NCBI GenBank assembly: GCA_963971425.1
Contig: OZ020519.1
Location: 18,249,397 to 18,313,396, forward strand
DNA: 64,000 nt
Origin: Bryoerythrophyllum caledonicum
Taxonomy: Eukaryota; Streptophyta; Bryopsida; Pottiales; Pottiaceae
Direction of reading: 5' to 3'
A program made the translations under genes and the position numbers. Below are positions 33,462 to 44,690 of the stretch, in pieces (position 1 is the first letter of the stretch; each line of letters begins with the position of its first letter). The notes under the pieces were generated by a model, which was not told the origin of the DNA, searched no databases, and saw only the letters and a list, made by a program, of their open reading frames with translations.

Positions 33462-35249
33462 TCATGCCGTGTTGTTGTTGTTGTTGTTGTTGTTGTTTTC
33501 GAGCTTCCGCTTCTTGAACTCCTCTTGAAGCCGCCTCTTGACACTCTGAAACGTTCTCTTGATCGCCTCGCGCTCCTGAACCACCTGCGAGCTGTAGTAG
33601 TCGAATTTCGGACCACCATTTGTCTCCGGATGCTTCGCAGCACCAAAGTTCGGCAACGTCGGCGGGATCGGGAGATGATCCATGTTTCTATCTGAAGGTG
33701 CTGCAGGTGAAGCAACGCTCACAGGATCTGAAGCCACTGAAGAGATGAGAGGAGATGTATCAGGTCTAGAGTTTGCTGCAGGAGTTGGTGTCTGATCCGC
33801 GTTTGCTGCAGGAGTTGGTGTCTGATCCGCGTTTGCTGCAGGTGAAGCAACGTTCACAGGATCTGGAGTCACTGAAGAGATTTGCGGAGGAGGTGAGTCA
33901 GGCTTAGGGCTTGGTGTTTCATCTTTCGGTAGCAGATACTCGAAGAAACGCTCACGATGATCTGCAACCGGTGGAGGTCCATGGTTTCGTTCACCGGATG
34001 GCTCGAATTTCGGGACAGGCGCGATGTTCTTCCGGATGCTGATTTGTCCCGGAACTTGGACGATTCGCGGGATGGAAGTGCAACTGACGCGCTCGACCTG
34101 TGGTGGAGTGACGTGACCTTTGCTCGCCGGGAAGAGGATGACCATGGAATCCCTTCGCTCCATCCTGACAATCGTCTCGAACTTTTCGAGCAGCGCCATG
34201 AGTGAGGGACAATGCAAGCTCTTGTGGTTGAGTTTCTTCCCGCCATGGTGCTCCTGGAAATCCTTCCCGAGGAGGCTCAGGTTCACGCCCGCGTCCGCGC
34301 GCCTGCACGCCACCAACTCCTGCAGCCACCCGCTCACCTCCTCCATCGTGAGCGCGCCGGCGTCAACCTGCGTCACAACCGGCCTCGCCCTCGCCATGTC
34401 CGAGATCAGCGCGCTCTGCCGCACTCGCATCTCCTGAATCAAGCAGCTCGGAGAACCCGGACTCCGCGCCACAGGCGTGCACAGGATCCAGTGTCTCCCC
34501 GCAAGAACTATGCCCCGGAAACTCACACCAGGGACGCATTCCCGAAGCAACGCCTCCAGATTCTCGCAGCGCAGCCGCGAATCGGCGTGGCGACTCCTGT
34601 ACAAAGCACGGAAGTCGCGCTCCGAGAACGCAGATATCCCGGTCCGCAGACACTCCTCCACGAGGCTCCTACACCTCAACACTACGGTTTCATGCGACGC
34701 TTCCCCGGAATATCCCTCGACATCAGAGAAGCTCTGCCGCACCGTGATTTGAGACCCACGACGCAGCAACGGCGCAGCAATGTCCTTGGGCGGAAAAGAA
34801 CTCGACACCACGACGTTGAAGCTCCTGAGACGCAGCTGGTTGACCACATCCGCCATGGCGCCGCTCACCAAGCCGGAGATGACGATCACGTCGACTGCCT
34901 GCTTCTGATCCACAGCCCAGAGCAGCATATCCACCACCATCGCATGCTCAGAGTCACCTGCAGCTCACACACAAGAACGCTGTCAATGAGACCTCACGAT
35001 CCCCACCTCATCGATCTTCCCAAACTCACCGTTTGAGATTGCTTGCTGCAATACGAGGTTGCGCTTGACGATGCAGCGGTGCACCTCACCGGGCAGCGCG
35101 TGGTTGCCGTGCGCGCGGATGACGCGCGGTGGCGCGAGGCGGAACAGCCCGCTGTGCATGGCGAGGTGCGACGCCAGCAGGTGGTCCAGATAAGCCACGT
35201 TCGGCGGCGGCGGCGCAGTTTGCATGTCCCACCACACCAAAGTCCCCAT
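33462..35249 (-). CDS. NYN-LOTUS domain protein 2, degenerate nuclease site
   Basis: Two exons (35030-35249 and 33462-34957) join in frame to 571 residues. The NYN domain starts at MGTLVWWDMQTAP (Asp8 kept) and continues through SEHAMVVDMLLWAV (second acidic residue kept) to VIVISGLVSGAMADVV, where the usual S-G-D-x-D motif is absent. Two LOTUS/OST-HTH-like modules follow: LVEECLRTGISAFSERDF and SGWLQELVACRRADAGVNL. The C-terminal third is low-complexity: proline-rich, with a nine-residue unit (AANADQTPT) repeated, and ends in a poly-Asn run from an (AAC)n tract. A CAG site 21 bp before the ATG suggests an upstream exon, so the N-terminus may be longer. It is related to the protein at 27423-28696. 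Confidence 0.8.
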
Positions 35250-35399
35250 CGCTCCGGCTCGATCACCTGCAAGTCCACAGACAACACCACATCATTCCAC
35301 TTTCTTCAAACAGAAATGCTTCACCTGATCAAACAGAAGTGCTCATCTCTTTCATACTTCACCTGACATGATCACGTGAAGTGTGTGCACGTCGAACAA

Positions 35400-36450
35400 C
35401 CACAAGAATGCTGTATTATGAAGGAGACTTACTTTGTTACGATGACTTCTTTTGATGGCTATGGCGCTAATTTTACACACATGATAAGCGATCTTCACTA
35501 GCTTCCACTCGAGACAGCTTCTCTCTTGAATCCTTGCAAGACAACCATGATATGCGATGTGGGTGTTGAAACCGCACTATCGTAGTGGTATCAGCCGGTC
35601 ATTGCCTGGGTATCATCACCGTCGGGTGTATCGTAGTATCACATCGGCATCCTACATTCAGAACTGCCCCGATATCCGTCCGAGTATCATAGTGGTATGA
35701 GGAGGGTGTCGCGTAGATATCACGTAGGGCTCAGGTCGACCCGAGTATGTCGCCGGGTATCACAACAGTATCGCCTCCGTTGTGCGCATTTAAGGCTTCT
35801 CATTATCGTAACGTCGGGGTCAGTTTGCAGTGATATCCAGCGTGTATCACCTAGGCACTACACGGGTATCACCTAGACAAATCTCTTGAATTTTCCAAAT
35901 CTTTCCGACATTCTCCATTGTGAATTCTTTATGGCTCTAATCTATTGTTTCAGCATCATCACGATACAATGGGTAACGCTGAACCTCCATCATGAATGGC
36001 CGCCGACGAGAGCGAAATAATTATTTTTTTTCCTTCAAAGTTGGCTTTGGCACCAAGGGTATCAGCTACGCATTACTTGGGTATCACCTAGACATCACCT
36101 CAACGTTTACATGGGTGTCACCTCGACAAGTCTCTTGAATTTTCCAAAAATTTTGGACACTCTCCATTGTGATTACTTATGTACGAAAGTGACCAGCAAG
36201 TAAGATAGTTGAGTTGAGACTTGTTGGCTCTCATGGATTGTTTCATCATCATCACGATGAGATAGGTGACACTCAACCTGCATCATGACCTCTCTCCATA
36301 TATGCACATTCCTTAACTTGTCGGTTTTAGGGGGCTTACATGTTTGGATAACACTAATTATTGCTTTTAGTGTGTGACACACTAATTCCCTCTATCACAA
36401 ATCTCGGATTTAGTGAGGGCTGGAATTTTTACACCCATATTACGCACTCA
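35400..36450. other. Gene-free spacer rich in GTATCAC phrases
   Basis: Between 35575 and 36130 the words GTATCAC, GGGTATC and TATCACCTAGAC recur more than fifteen times at irregular spacing. A second copy of the PKTDKLRNVHIWRE-coding repeat lies near 36285-36330 in reverse orientation. No gene is supported. Confidence 0.65.
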
Positions 36451-36460
36451 AATCACATAT

Positions 36461-36881
36461 TGCTCTAGTGTAAAGTGTTGGAAATTTAGCACCTCTTAAA
36501 GGACATTATTATCAAGCCCGTATTTTACTCTGTAGAATACAAAAAATGTTTCAAAGTTTGGCAAGACTTACACCTTTGGATTAAAGACTCTTCAAGTAAC
36601 ATCTTCCAAATCACAAGTCAATAACATACTGCTCTAGTGTAAAGTGTTGGAAATTTAGCAATGCTTGAAGGACGTTATATACAGGCCCATATTTTACTCT
36701 GTAGAATACAAAAAATGTTTCGAAGTTTAGCAAGACTTACACCTTTGGATAAAAGACTCTTCAAGTAACATCTTCCATTTAGAGTTCATGTCAATATCTG
36801 AACCTTATCATGTTCAAATACGACACCATACATGTAGAATAATGTGGCCACCAGTGGCACCTTCTGACGTTTAAGGGCTAA
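36461..36881 (-). mobile_element. TTAA-type short element, nested or duplicated copies
   Basis: A reverse-oriented copy of the element at 6836 ends TGACGTTTAAGGGCTAA at 36881. A 169-bp segment starting TGCTCTAGTGTAAAGTG is duplicated (36461 and 36630), giving one partial and one near-complete copy side by side. Shared interior words include ATTTTACTCTGTAGAATAC and GTGGCCACCAGTGGCACC. Confidence 0.75.
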
Positions 36882-37126
36882 TTGACCTCATTAGCAGCTA
36901 GAAAAACAATCCATCTCACATGTTCTGACTAAAAATATGAAATGACTCCATTGATAGATATACAGAATCCTGCATTTTCTGACCTACGAACATTGATAGG
37001 AAGACGAACCACATCAAGGACTGAGGTGTATATACACTGCCTAAGGAGATGCCAAATGAAGTGGAGTGCAGTACCTTAAACTAGTTCGCATAGCCCGCCT
37101 CCTCTTTCTTTTGTGTCAATGTGAGG

Positions 37127-40100
37127 CTAGTTTTCCAGTGCTGCAAGATAATCTTCATCGTCGTCGTCGTCTTCGTCGTCTTCATCGTCTCCGTCGGAGC
37201 CAACGTACTCCAGTAAATCAGAGCCGTCTATTTGGTCTAATAAGTCCACAATGGGTGAGAATTTCTTAGCTTCTCTGTTGGGCTTAGGCTTCCCCGTTGG
37301 CAGTTGCTGCTGGTTGCTGACATTCTGCTTCCATGCTATGTCGTCCCTGAGCTTCGTCGCTGATCCCATGCTATCTTCGTCGTCCTCTTCCTCATCATCG
37401 TCGTCGTCCTCGTCCTCGTCCTCGTCCTGCATTTGCTCCAACATTAGTCCTTGTAAGGACAATAGCACCAAAAGCTGCAACAGGACCTCTCCTTCTTCCT
37501 GCTCAAAGGCGGCTAAAATAACTTCTAACTTCAATTTAGAGACCCCACCAAGCTCTTCCATACTTCATAAAGATTCTAGTAAATAAGCTCTTCCACCTGT
37601 TAAGAGTAAATAACTAGTAGTATTACAAATGAAAAGAGGGGTAACTTATTCCAACTTTAGGTGACTTCACAATTTGACGCAATTATCAAGACTAAAGAAA
37701 TGAAATCAAGATATTTGTGATTTTTTTCCCCAAGAAATGCTTTTAGTGAAGATCAGAGAGATTCCAAAAACAGCTGCAATCACTCGTGTACCTCCTTGTC
37801 ACCGATATCAATGGCTCCCGTCATTGCATCGTCAAAAGAACCACCCTGCGCCAACAACCCCATCTTAATACTAGCAAATGAACTTACAATTGCATGTAAG
37901 GATCTGCTACCGCATGTAAAAATTAAAAATTAAAACGAAATCACGCAGCTGCATGTTCAATTGCCTCAGCACCGAGGACTAACAGAGAGAATGTAGCAAA
38001 CGATAAAAGACCAAGTTTCCTGTTCATTGGAAATAGAAAGTATTTGTTGAGACAACTAGAGTACCTCAAGTTCCTGAGCTTCCCTCTCTTCCTTTGCCAG
38101 TAATTGCTCAAGCTCTCCCTGTGTTATCAAGATGTTGTCCTGCAGGCACAATTCCAAGGAAAAATTCAAAACAAAAGCACTTACTTCATACGCACTCCCT
38201 GGCCCTCTCTATTGATTGTTGATGCGTTGTCCTACGTACTTGCTAAGTAGAGATTCAAGAGTTTATAAGAGCTGGATTTGACTTACATCTCGCAATTGTT
38301 CGAGAATGTTTGGAGTGGGCTCGTGCATGTTGGCATGCCGGAAATCAGCTACACACTCGGGATCCTGCTCATAATTGATGGTCGGATAAACAGGATCTCC
38401 TCCCCAAACTGCATACAAACACAAGAAAATAATATCAGAAAGCCATGACAGAGAAATAACAAAATATCAAACTAAATATCCTTCCCGAAATAACAAGCTT
38501 CACCAAGACGAGGAATTAGAGGCATGCCTTGTTTGATCTCGTCTTCAGTCATGCGCATGGTGAGAGGATCACGAGCAATGCGAATGTCAGTTCCTTGCAT
38601 TTTTCGGTACTCCATGAGAGACTGATGCTGCAGCATGTCAAGGAGCTGATCCACGACGCCTTCACCGGATTCCTTCTTTCTTTCCGCAACGGCCGCCTTC
38701 GAGGTGTCCTGTCGCCATGCCTTCACCCATTCTTTGTAGTACGCCACGGAGCCCACCTTCTTCCTGCGACTCTCCTCCTCCCGCATCCTACATCGAAAGA
38801 AAAAAAAAACTCAACCGGGATAAAATCAAAATAGAAAACATGGACTTCTCGATCTCATGATAAAACCTACCGCTCATCGTAAAACACGCGCTTCCTGGCT
38901 CGCGCTAAACTGGCTTCAGCAATCGTTGGCTTCTCCCCGAAGAGACGAATCTGACCGGATTTCGCCATAGCTGCTGCCATGACCTACACAGCCACCAAAC
39001 CATCAGCACAACTCGTAACGCTAATCACACAAACTAAAACTCCTGCTCCAACGTTTCCTAACCAGAACTAGAACTTGAGTCCTGAACAAATCCTTAGCAT
39101 TCGTAATCCTGAACCCAAAAACTAAATACTACTGCTCCATCATTCCAAAGGCGCCGTGCTGAACTAGAATCCTGAACCAATCCTCGGCACTAATCACAAT
39201 CTCATAAAAACCTAAATTCCTGCTCCGCAATTCCAAAGACGCCGTGCTCATCATGTCATGACCAGAATGATTTCTGAAGCTATCCTCAGCAACACCTACA
39301 AATTCTTGCTCCACATTCCAAAGACAATGTGATCGAACAGAACCAGAACTTGATTTTCTAAACCTGATTCCATGACGAAAACTTCAACTCGATTCCTGAT
39401 ATGTGCTGAGAAACTCACGCTATCGCTGTCGCCAGAGCGCTTATGCCAAGCGCTCCACGGCTCGTTGTTCTTGGTAGGCTTCTGCCAATTCCACCACAAC
39501 TCATTGTTCGTCAACGGCTCCGTCTCCGGCGACGGCACAAGCGCGCCTTTCTCCTCCTCGTCCTCCTCCTCTTCAGGCTCCTCTTCGTCCTCCATCTGCA
39601 CCACGGACTCCTTAATAGGATCATGCTCAGGATCATTCTTCGTATACCAAAGGTCGCCTCCACGAGCTTTCGCCGACGACGATTTGCTACTACTGCTCCT
39701 CGGCACGAACTCCTCGACTTCGTCCTCCTCCTCCTCCTCGTCCTCCTCGAACTCGTTCTCCACCCGGCGCTTCTCAGCCTCGCGGCTGGCCACGCTCGCG
39801 TTCTTGCGCCGCGAGACGTACTCGCGGCGAGGCGCGCGCGGCGGCGTGGACGCCTGCGCCGACCTCGCCACCCGCTGCATGTCCTCCGCCCAGTACTCGC
39901 GGCCCGGGAGCGCCGTGCGCGCGCCGTACGTCGGCGACGGCTCGCCCGTGTTCGGATCCACGTAGCTCGTGTACGCCGGCGCCTCCGGCGGGTTGTCCAC
40001 CTCGTCGCTCTCGTTGCATCTCACCACAAACCCTCGCCTCTCACCTCCTCCTCCTCCTCCTCCTCTCCTCTGCAAGCTCACCAGCATTCCTCTCCTCCTC

Positions 40101-40225
40101 TGCGAACCTCCTCCTGACAGCCAGAGCTCGCGTCGCGTCCTCAGACGCAATCCATAGCTCCCTCGAGCTTGCACGCGCACTGAATTTGCAAATGGAAGCT
40201 GGCCCTGTAGAATGAGTGCCTCCAT
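37127..40225 (-). CDS. HMR: HEMERA / pTAC12 (PAP5), plastid RNA-polymerase and phytochrome factor
   Basis: HEMERA works in chloroplasts as a subunit of the plastid-encoded RNA polymerase complex and in nuclei in phytochrome signalling. Seven exons (39419-40225, 38871-38983, 38528-38787, 38287-38408, 38065-38139, 37792-37845, 37127-37426) join in frame to 576 residues; Arabidopsis has about 527. The N-terminus is basic and serine/arginine-rich, fitting a transit peptide. Conserved blocks are YTSYVDPNTGEPSPTYGAR, LWWNWQKP, KSGQIRLFGEKPT, YKEWVKAWRQDTSKAAV, GTDIRIARDPLTMRM, WGGDPVYPTINY and MHEPTPNIL, followed by the acidic C-terminus. Long Asp/Glu runs near residues 160-185 and 215-235 exceed the Arabidopsis form. 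Exon 3 is modelled with a GC donor at 38527; a GT donor 24 bp downstream would insert GMPLIPRL. A (CTG)8 run lies in the 5' UTR at 40247-40270. Confidence 0.93.
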
Positions 40226-40489
40226 TGCAAATTTATTTTTCTTCTTCAGCAGCAGCAGCAGCAGCAGCAGGCGAGAAGGAATTCTACAGCGTCATGAGGA
40301 ATCGGCGATGGACGCTACGGGTTTTGTGAATCCTTGAAATAAAAATGCAACGAAGAAGCAAAACCACGTTCGTTTCTGTGAGCTCGCATTGTTTTCTCGG
40401 GGTTCTCAAGGGTTTAGGGTTTATCCTCTTCACGGAAATGGATAGGGCGATCAATGGATGAGGTCATCCATCCATCCATCAAATGGATG

Positions 40490-41190
40490 AATTACGGACG
40501 GGGATTTTGTACATACAGGGACGTATTTTACTCTGTAGGATACCAGAAAAGTACTAACGTACACCTTCGGATTGAATATTCTTCAACTAAGATCTTTCAT
40601 TGGGAAGTCATTTCAAATAATCTCAACCTTACCATGTTCACATACGACATTATACGTGTAGAATATTGTGGCCACCGGCAGCACCTTCTGACATGTCATG
40701 GAACTTTGAGTTCATGCCTTATTTGTTTTTTGAACTTAACTCTTACACATCGTGAGGTGACACTTGTGGCCAAAGTATTCTACATGTATAGTGTCGTATT
40801 TCAACATGATAAGGTTTAGAGATTGAAGTGAGTGACAAATGTGAAAGATGTTAGTTGAAGAATCTTTGATCAAAGGTGTATGTTTTGCCAAACTTTAAAT
40901 TTGTTTTTTTTATTTTACCGTGCAAACTGTGTATCTGTGTGTACGGTTCTTGACTCAGGTTTGAGAGTTATCCCTTAAGCGTTGGTCGGGAACGGTATAA
41001 GCACGGACGTGTTCTACTCAGTAGGATAAATAAGATGTATTTAAGTTTGATCAAGACATGCACCTTTGGATTGAAGATCCTTCATCCAACGTCTTTCATC
41101 TGGAGGTCATTTCAATAATTGAACTTACTCCTATTCAAATACCACACCATACAAGTAGAATACCTTGGCCACCAATGGCAGCTTGTGACA
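40490..41190. mobile_element. Three copies of the TTAA-type short element
   Basis: A reverse copy occupies about 40490-40700. A forward copy starts TTAACTCTTACACAT at 40736 and ends near 40970, and a reverse copy runs from about 40968 to 41190, so the last two are head-to-head and share a short junction (GAGTTATCCCTTAAG). All share ATTTTACTCTGTAGGAT, TTCTTCAACTAAGAT and GTGGCCACC-type words with the copy at 6836. Confidence 0.7.
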
Positions 41191-41199
41191 ATGGTAAGT

Positions 41200-44100
41200 A
41201 CTTCCTTATATTACAAAAAAAGATTGCAAGAGAATAAAAATCACTTTGTAACATATATAAAATGTTATGTACGAGTAATGTAAGCCTACAAAATTTCTAG
41301 CCGATGGATTCTGGACTACCATCTATGTCGAAGTATTGTGGAAGTATATGTATGGAGTTTCCAAGTTGTACGGTTTCCCCTTCAAAGTATCCACCACATT
41401 CGTAAATTTCCATCTCATTTGTGGATTTGGATCTTGCAAGTCCTATAGAACTCGCTCAAACCATCTCCTCGTCTCGTTTGGATCTTTATTCTTTTGAAAC
41501 AACTTTGAAGTCGAGTTGTTTTTGTAAATTCTATTTGTTAAATACCCCATCAAAAATGACTTTGACTCATACATATGCAACTAATGCTATAACCCATTCT
41601 CTTTGGAGAGGTTGGTGTTCCTGGCTTTCCATATGTTTGGAATAGCTCAGAGGCAGCAAGTGGGTGCCAGTTCCGTCTTTGCTTTAGTAGATTTACCGTA
41701 GTTTGACATTTTCTCTTCGCCTTCCAAGATGACATTCCCCAATTACACACACCAATAAAAGCAATCACCTCTTTGTCACACGGAAAATGAAGCATGTCAT
41801 TGTTGGCACTAAAATCTTTGTGCAACACCTTCTATGTGTGTATCACATTCATGATGCACATGAGAGTCCATGCCATATATGCCCGATTTGTGCGATACAT
41901 GTACAGAGTCTTGCACACCTCAAAGTCAATCCTCAGACTACGTACAAAAAAAACTCATGTGTATAAATGATTGAGGCCTCTTAACTCTGCATGAACCTCA
42001 CTGAGCCTCCATTCCACCATAGAGAATACAACTCATATGTTCTCTGTCAAGGTAGTGAATCTTGATAACCTCCACATGGTCCATTGGACACGCTAATGTC
42101 TCAATTGATCGTCTTTCCAAGTTGTCCCAGTTGTTTTTTGCCTTTATTGTCTTCCACACAAATTCTATATTTGATAGAATGAATCTACACCGTAGATACA
42201 CATGCATTGTACATTTTTATAGCCACATTGGAATGTATTTGCATCTTATGCCTTAATATCCGCAGTTAATCTAAGCTACACCCCTCCATTGTAACCTCGG
42301 ATTCCTTGTGATCCTCTTTCATATGGTGTTTTGTGCGATCTTTGTGCACCACGTGAAAGTGAACATGATCTTTTTCTATATGCTGCCTTGTGTTGTCACG
42401 GGATGTAGCGTCAAGGACCGTACCACATCGTGTAATGTTAGCGTAGATTAGTTAGTTTTAATCTACGTTTGTTAGGGATGTACGTCCGCTATAATACCTC
42501 CACACAATGAATGTATTGAATCCATTAGGATTTCCTCGTGAGCGCGTATAGCGGCGTGTACACGCTTCACTTGACATCCTTGTCAAGTCAAGCTTTGTGA
42601 GTGCGTTTAAAAAAATGATTACTGGGTTCCTTTGTTTGTAAGTGATGGTTTATCATTAGAATAGGATCCACATTTTCTACTTCCACTTGCAGTCGTTGAT
42701 TCTCCGGTTGTGGAGGCAAGACACTTGACTACTTTAGTGATTCACTACATTCTCCTTAAGGGTGTGCTTAGCATAGTTATATTTGGCTATATTTTTCATG
42801 TATTTGAAGTTGCATGTAATTCTTGATCTATTGTGTTTAACAATCTTCCTTTACACAACAGTGCAGTCTTCATGCCTTGTGTGAAAGTGAATGTGAACTA
42901 TTTGGACCGAGGGCATGAAATCCACCTCTCCAAATCAGCGACTTCTACTAGCATCATTGCTTTCACGACCTTAAGCTATACTACCAGATTCAGTTTTCAC
43001 ACGTCATGTGTTGTAAATTTGCATGTCCTCAATATGATTAATGAATCCTTCTGTCAGCCATGTTTACGAAATCAACGAACTAGATATGTAATATGCAATG
43101 TGCAAGTCTATGAGTCCAAAAAAATGGTTTCTCCACAATTCGTTACTATTAACTCCTAAACCCTCAGAAAACCACATGTAATATTGCTCGCGCAATAAAG
43201 ACTCAGATTCCTGTTAAGGCAAGGAGTGAAGAGAAAAAGGAATTAAAAAAATGTGGGACATGCCTTTATATAGGTTGTAAAGGGGTGAGCTCGAAGGGAC
43301 GGAGGGGATGATATATTCTAGTCCAAGTTATTATTTCTTAAAAACATTGATCTCATACTTATATACATGTAGAAGTAGTAAAATTAAAGTAAAAAACACT
43401 CAACTATTAATCAAATGATGAAAATAGAACTTACTTTAATCAAATTATATCACTTCTATTTCATCTTTGTCCTTGATTTAAAAAACATAAATAAAAGTAT
43501 ACCAAACATGTAAACATTCAATGGTGAAAGGATAAAGCTTATCTGCACAGACACATGCATAGGAACCAAACCTATCACACATATTGAAAATGAGAAGAAA
43601 TCTAAAGTCCTGTAACTATCGTCCATTAAACTCGTAGATTCTCCATCAACCATAGCCAACCCGGCATTAAAGGGTTAATGTCATAGGTCATGCGAAACGG
43701 CCCCCACCAAACATCCCACAACAATAAATAGCCTTACAAATGCAACTAAAACCCCAGACCAAAGTACAAGTACTTGAAACCAACCAGACAAGCGTTAGTT
43801 TGAAGTCACCCCAAACCCGTGCCCCAATGACCCAAAACCCAACGCCTCCCTGAACCGTCACTGAGCGTAAACCCAACATTCTCTCTCATCCAGAGAATTC
43901 TCAGGTTTGGGTGCAGTGACGGTTTCCGATCCCCCTAAAACACTATCAGTTAATTATAAAGCGAGACAAAGTTACCTCAAAACCGACACATGAACCTCTG
44001 GTAGATTTCACACGAAAAATCTATACCGAGGGTACAACTTACCGGTTCTGGGGGGGTGTGATAACGGGTTTGGGTTACCCATCGCGTAAACCCCTGAGAA

Positions 44101-44680
44101 AGGGTTTAAGGCGCTTCGCCCGAAGAGCTCCGTCGTGTATTGTTTTGTTGCGTTTTTTTCAGCTTCAAATCTTCCGCACGTCAACCTGATCGAACTGTTA
44201 CGGCGCGCCTCGGGTACCGCTTCTTGCCTATCAAAATGCCGCCCTAATCTTTCTTGCAATTCCACATTTCTTCCGGTTAGGGTTTGGCTCCTGCGATGAA
44301 AATTAATGATTTGTGGTCTTGCTGCGAATTCCTGCTTCTTGTAAAAGCTATTAATTGAGCACACAATGCACGCTTCTTCTTGTAACAACTAGCGTCTCTT
44401 GTTGCACACAATGCACTTGTTATGCTGGGAAAAGCATCTAGTGAAGGTCAAAGACCGCCGTTGGTGATAGGATGATGCTTTTTATACAAACTCCTCTTGC
44501 TTCTTGTAAAAACTAGTGAGCTTCTTGTAAGAACTAGTGAGCTTCTCGGGAGAATCATGCATAAAATGCGTGATGTAAGGGTGAAAGAGTGGTGAGATTG
44601 CGCACCTGAGATGAGAGGGTGGTTTTGGAGATGAGTTTGATGAGGTTTTGTGGTTAGAATTCGGGTGGTTTTTTGGCGAC
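41200..44680. other. Gene-free region, possible solo LTR and TTAA element
   Basis: No frame could be assigned to a protein family. A TTAA element may span 43147-43678 (TTAACTCCTAAACCC at the left; GGCATTAAAGGGTTAA at the right). At 42390-42600 a TGTTGTCACGGGATG...TTAGTTAGTTTTAATCTACG...CTATAATACC stretch resembles a Copia-type LTR, but no matching partner is in the window. A 126-codon frame on the minus strand (44008-44388) shows no known domain. Confidence 0.45.
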
Positions 44681-44690
44681 GGACAGTGTG

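Noticed and set aside
34212..35036. A 274-codon plus-strand frame over the second NYN gene
   Set aside because: GC-rich antisense shadow with no domain; the minus-strand frame carries the NYN and LOTUS motifs.
38471..38527. Extension of HEMERA exon 3 to the downstream in-frame stop
   Set aside because: It would truncate the protein before the conserved WGGDPVYP block that continues in the next exon.
39443..40117. A 224-codon plus-strand frame over the HEMERA first exon
   Set aside because: It is a leucine/arginine-rich shadow of the acidic and serine-rich HEMERA coding strand; the minus frame matches the family and splices correctly.
41421..43159. Several 60-110-codon frames on both strands
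   Set aside because: No domain, no consistent strand or splice sites, and AT-rich composition; treated as spacer.
44008..44388. A 126-codon minus-strand frame upstream of P5CR
   Set aside because: No recognisable domain, no splice context and no homologous pattern; likely chance.
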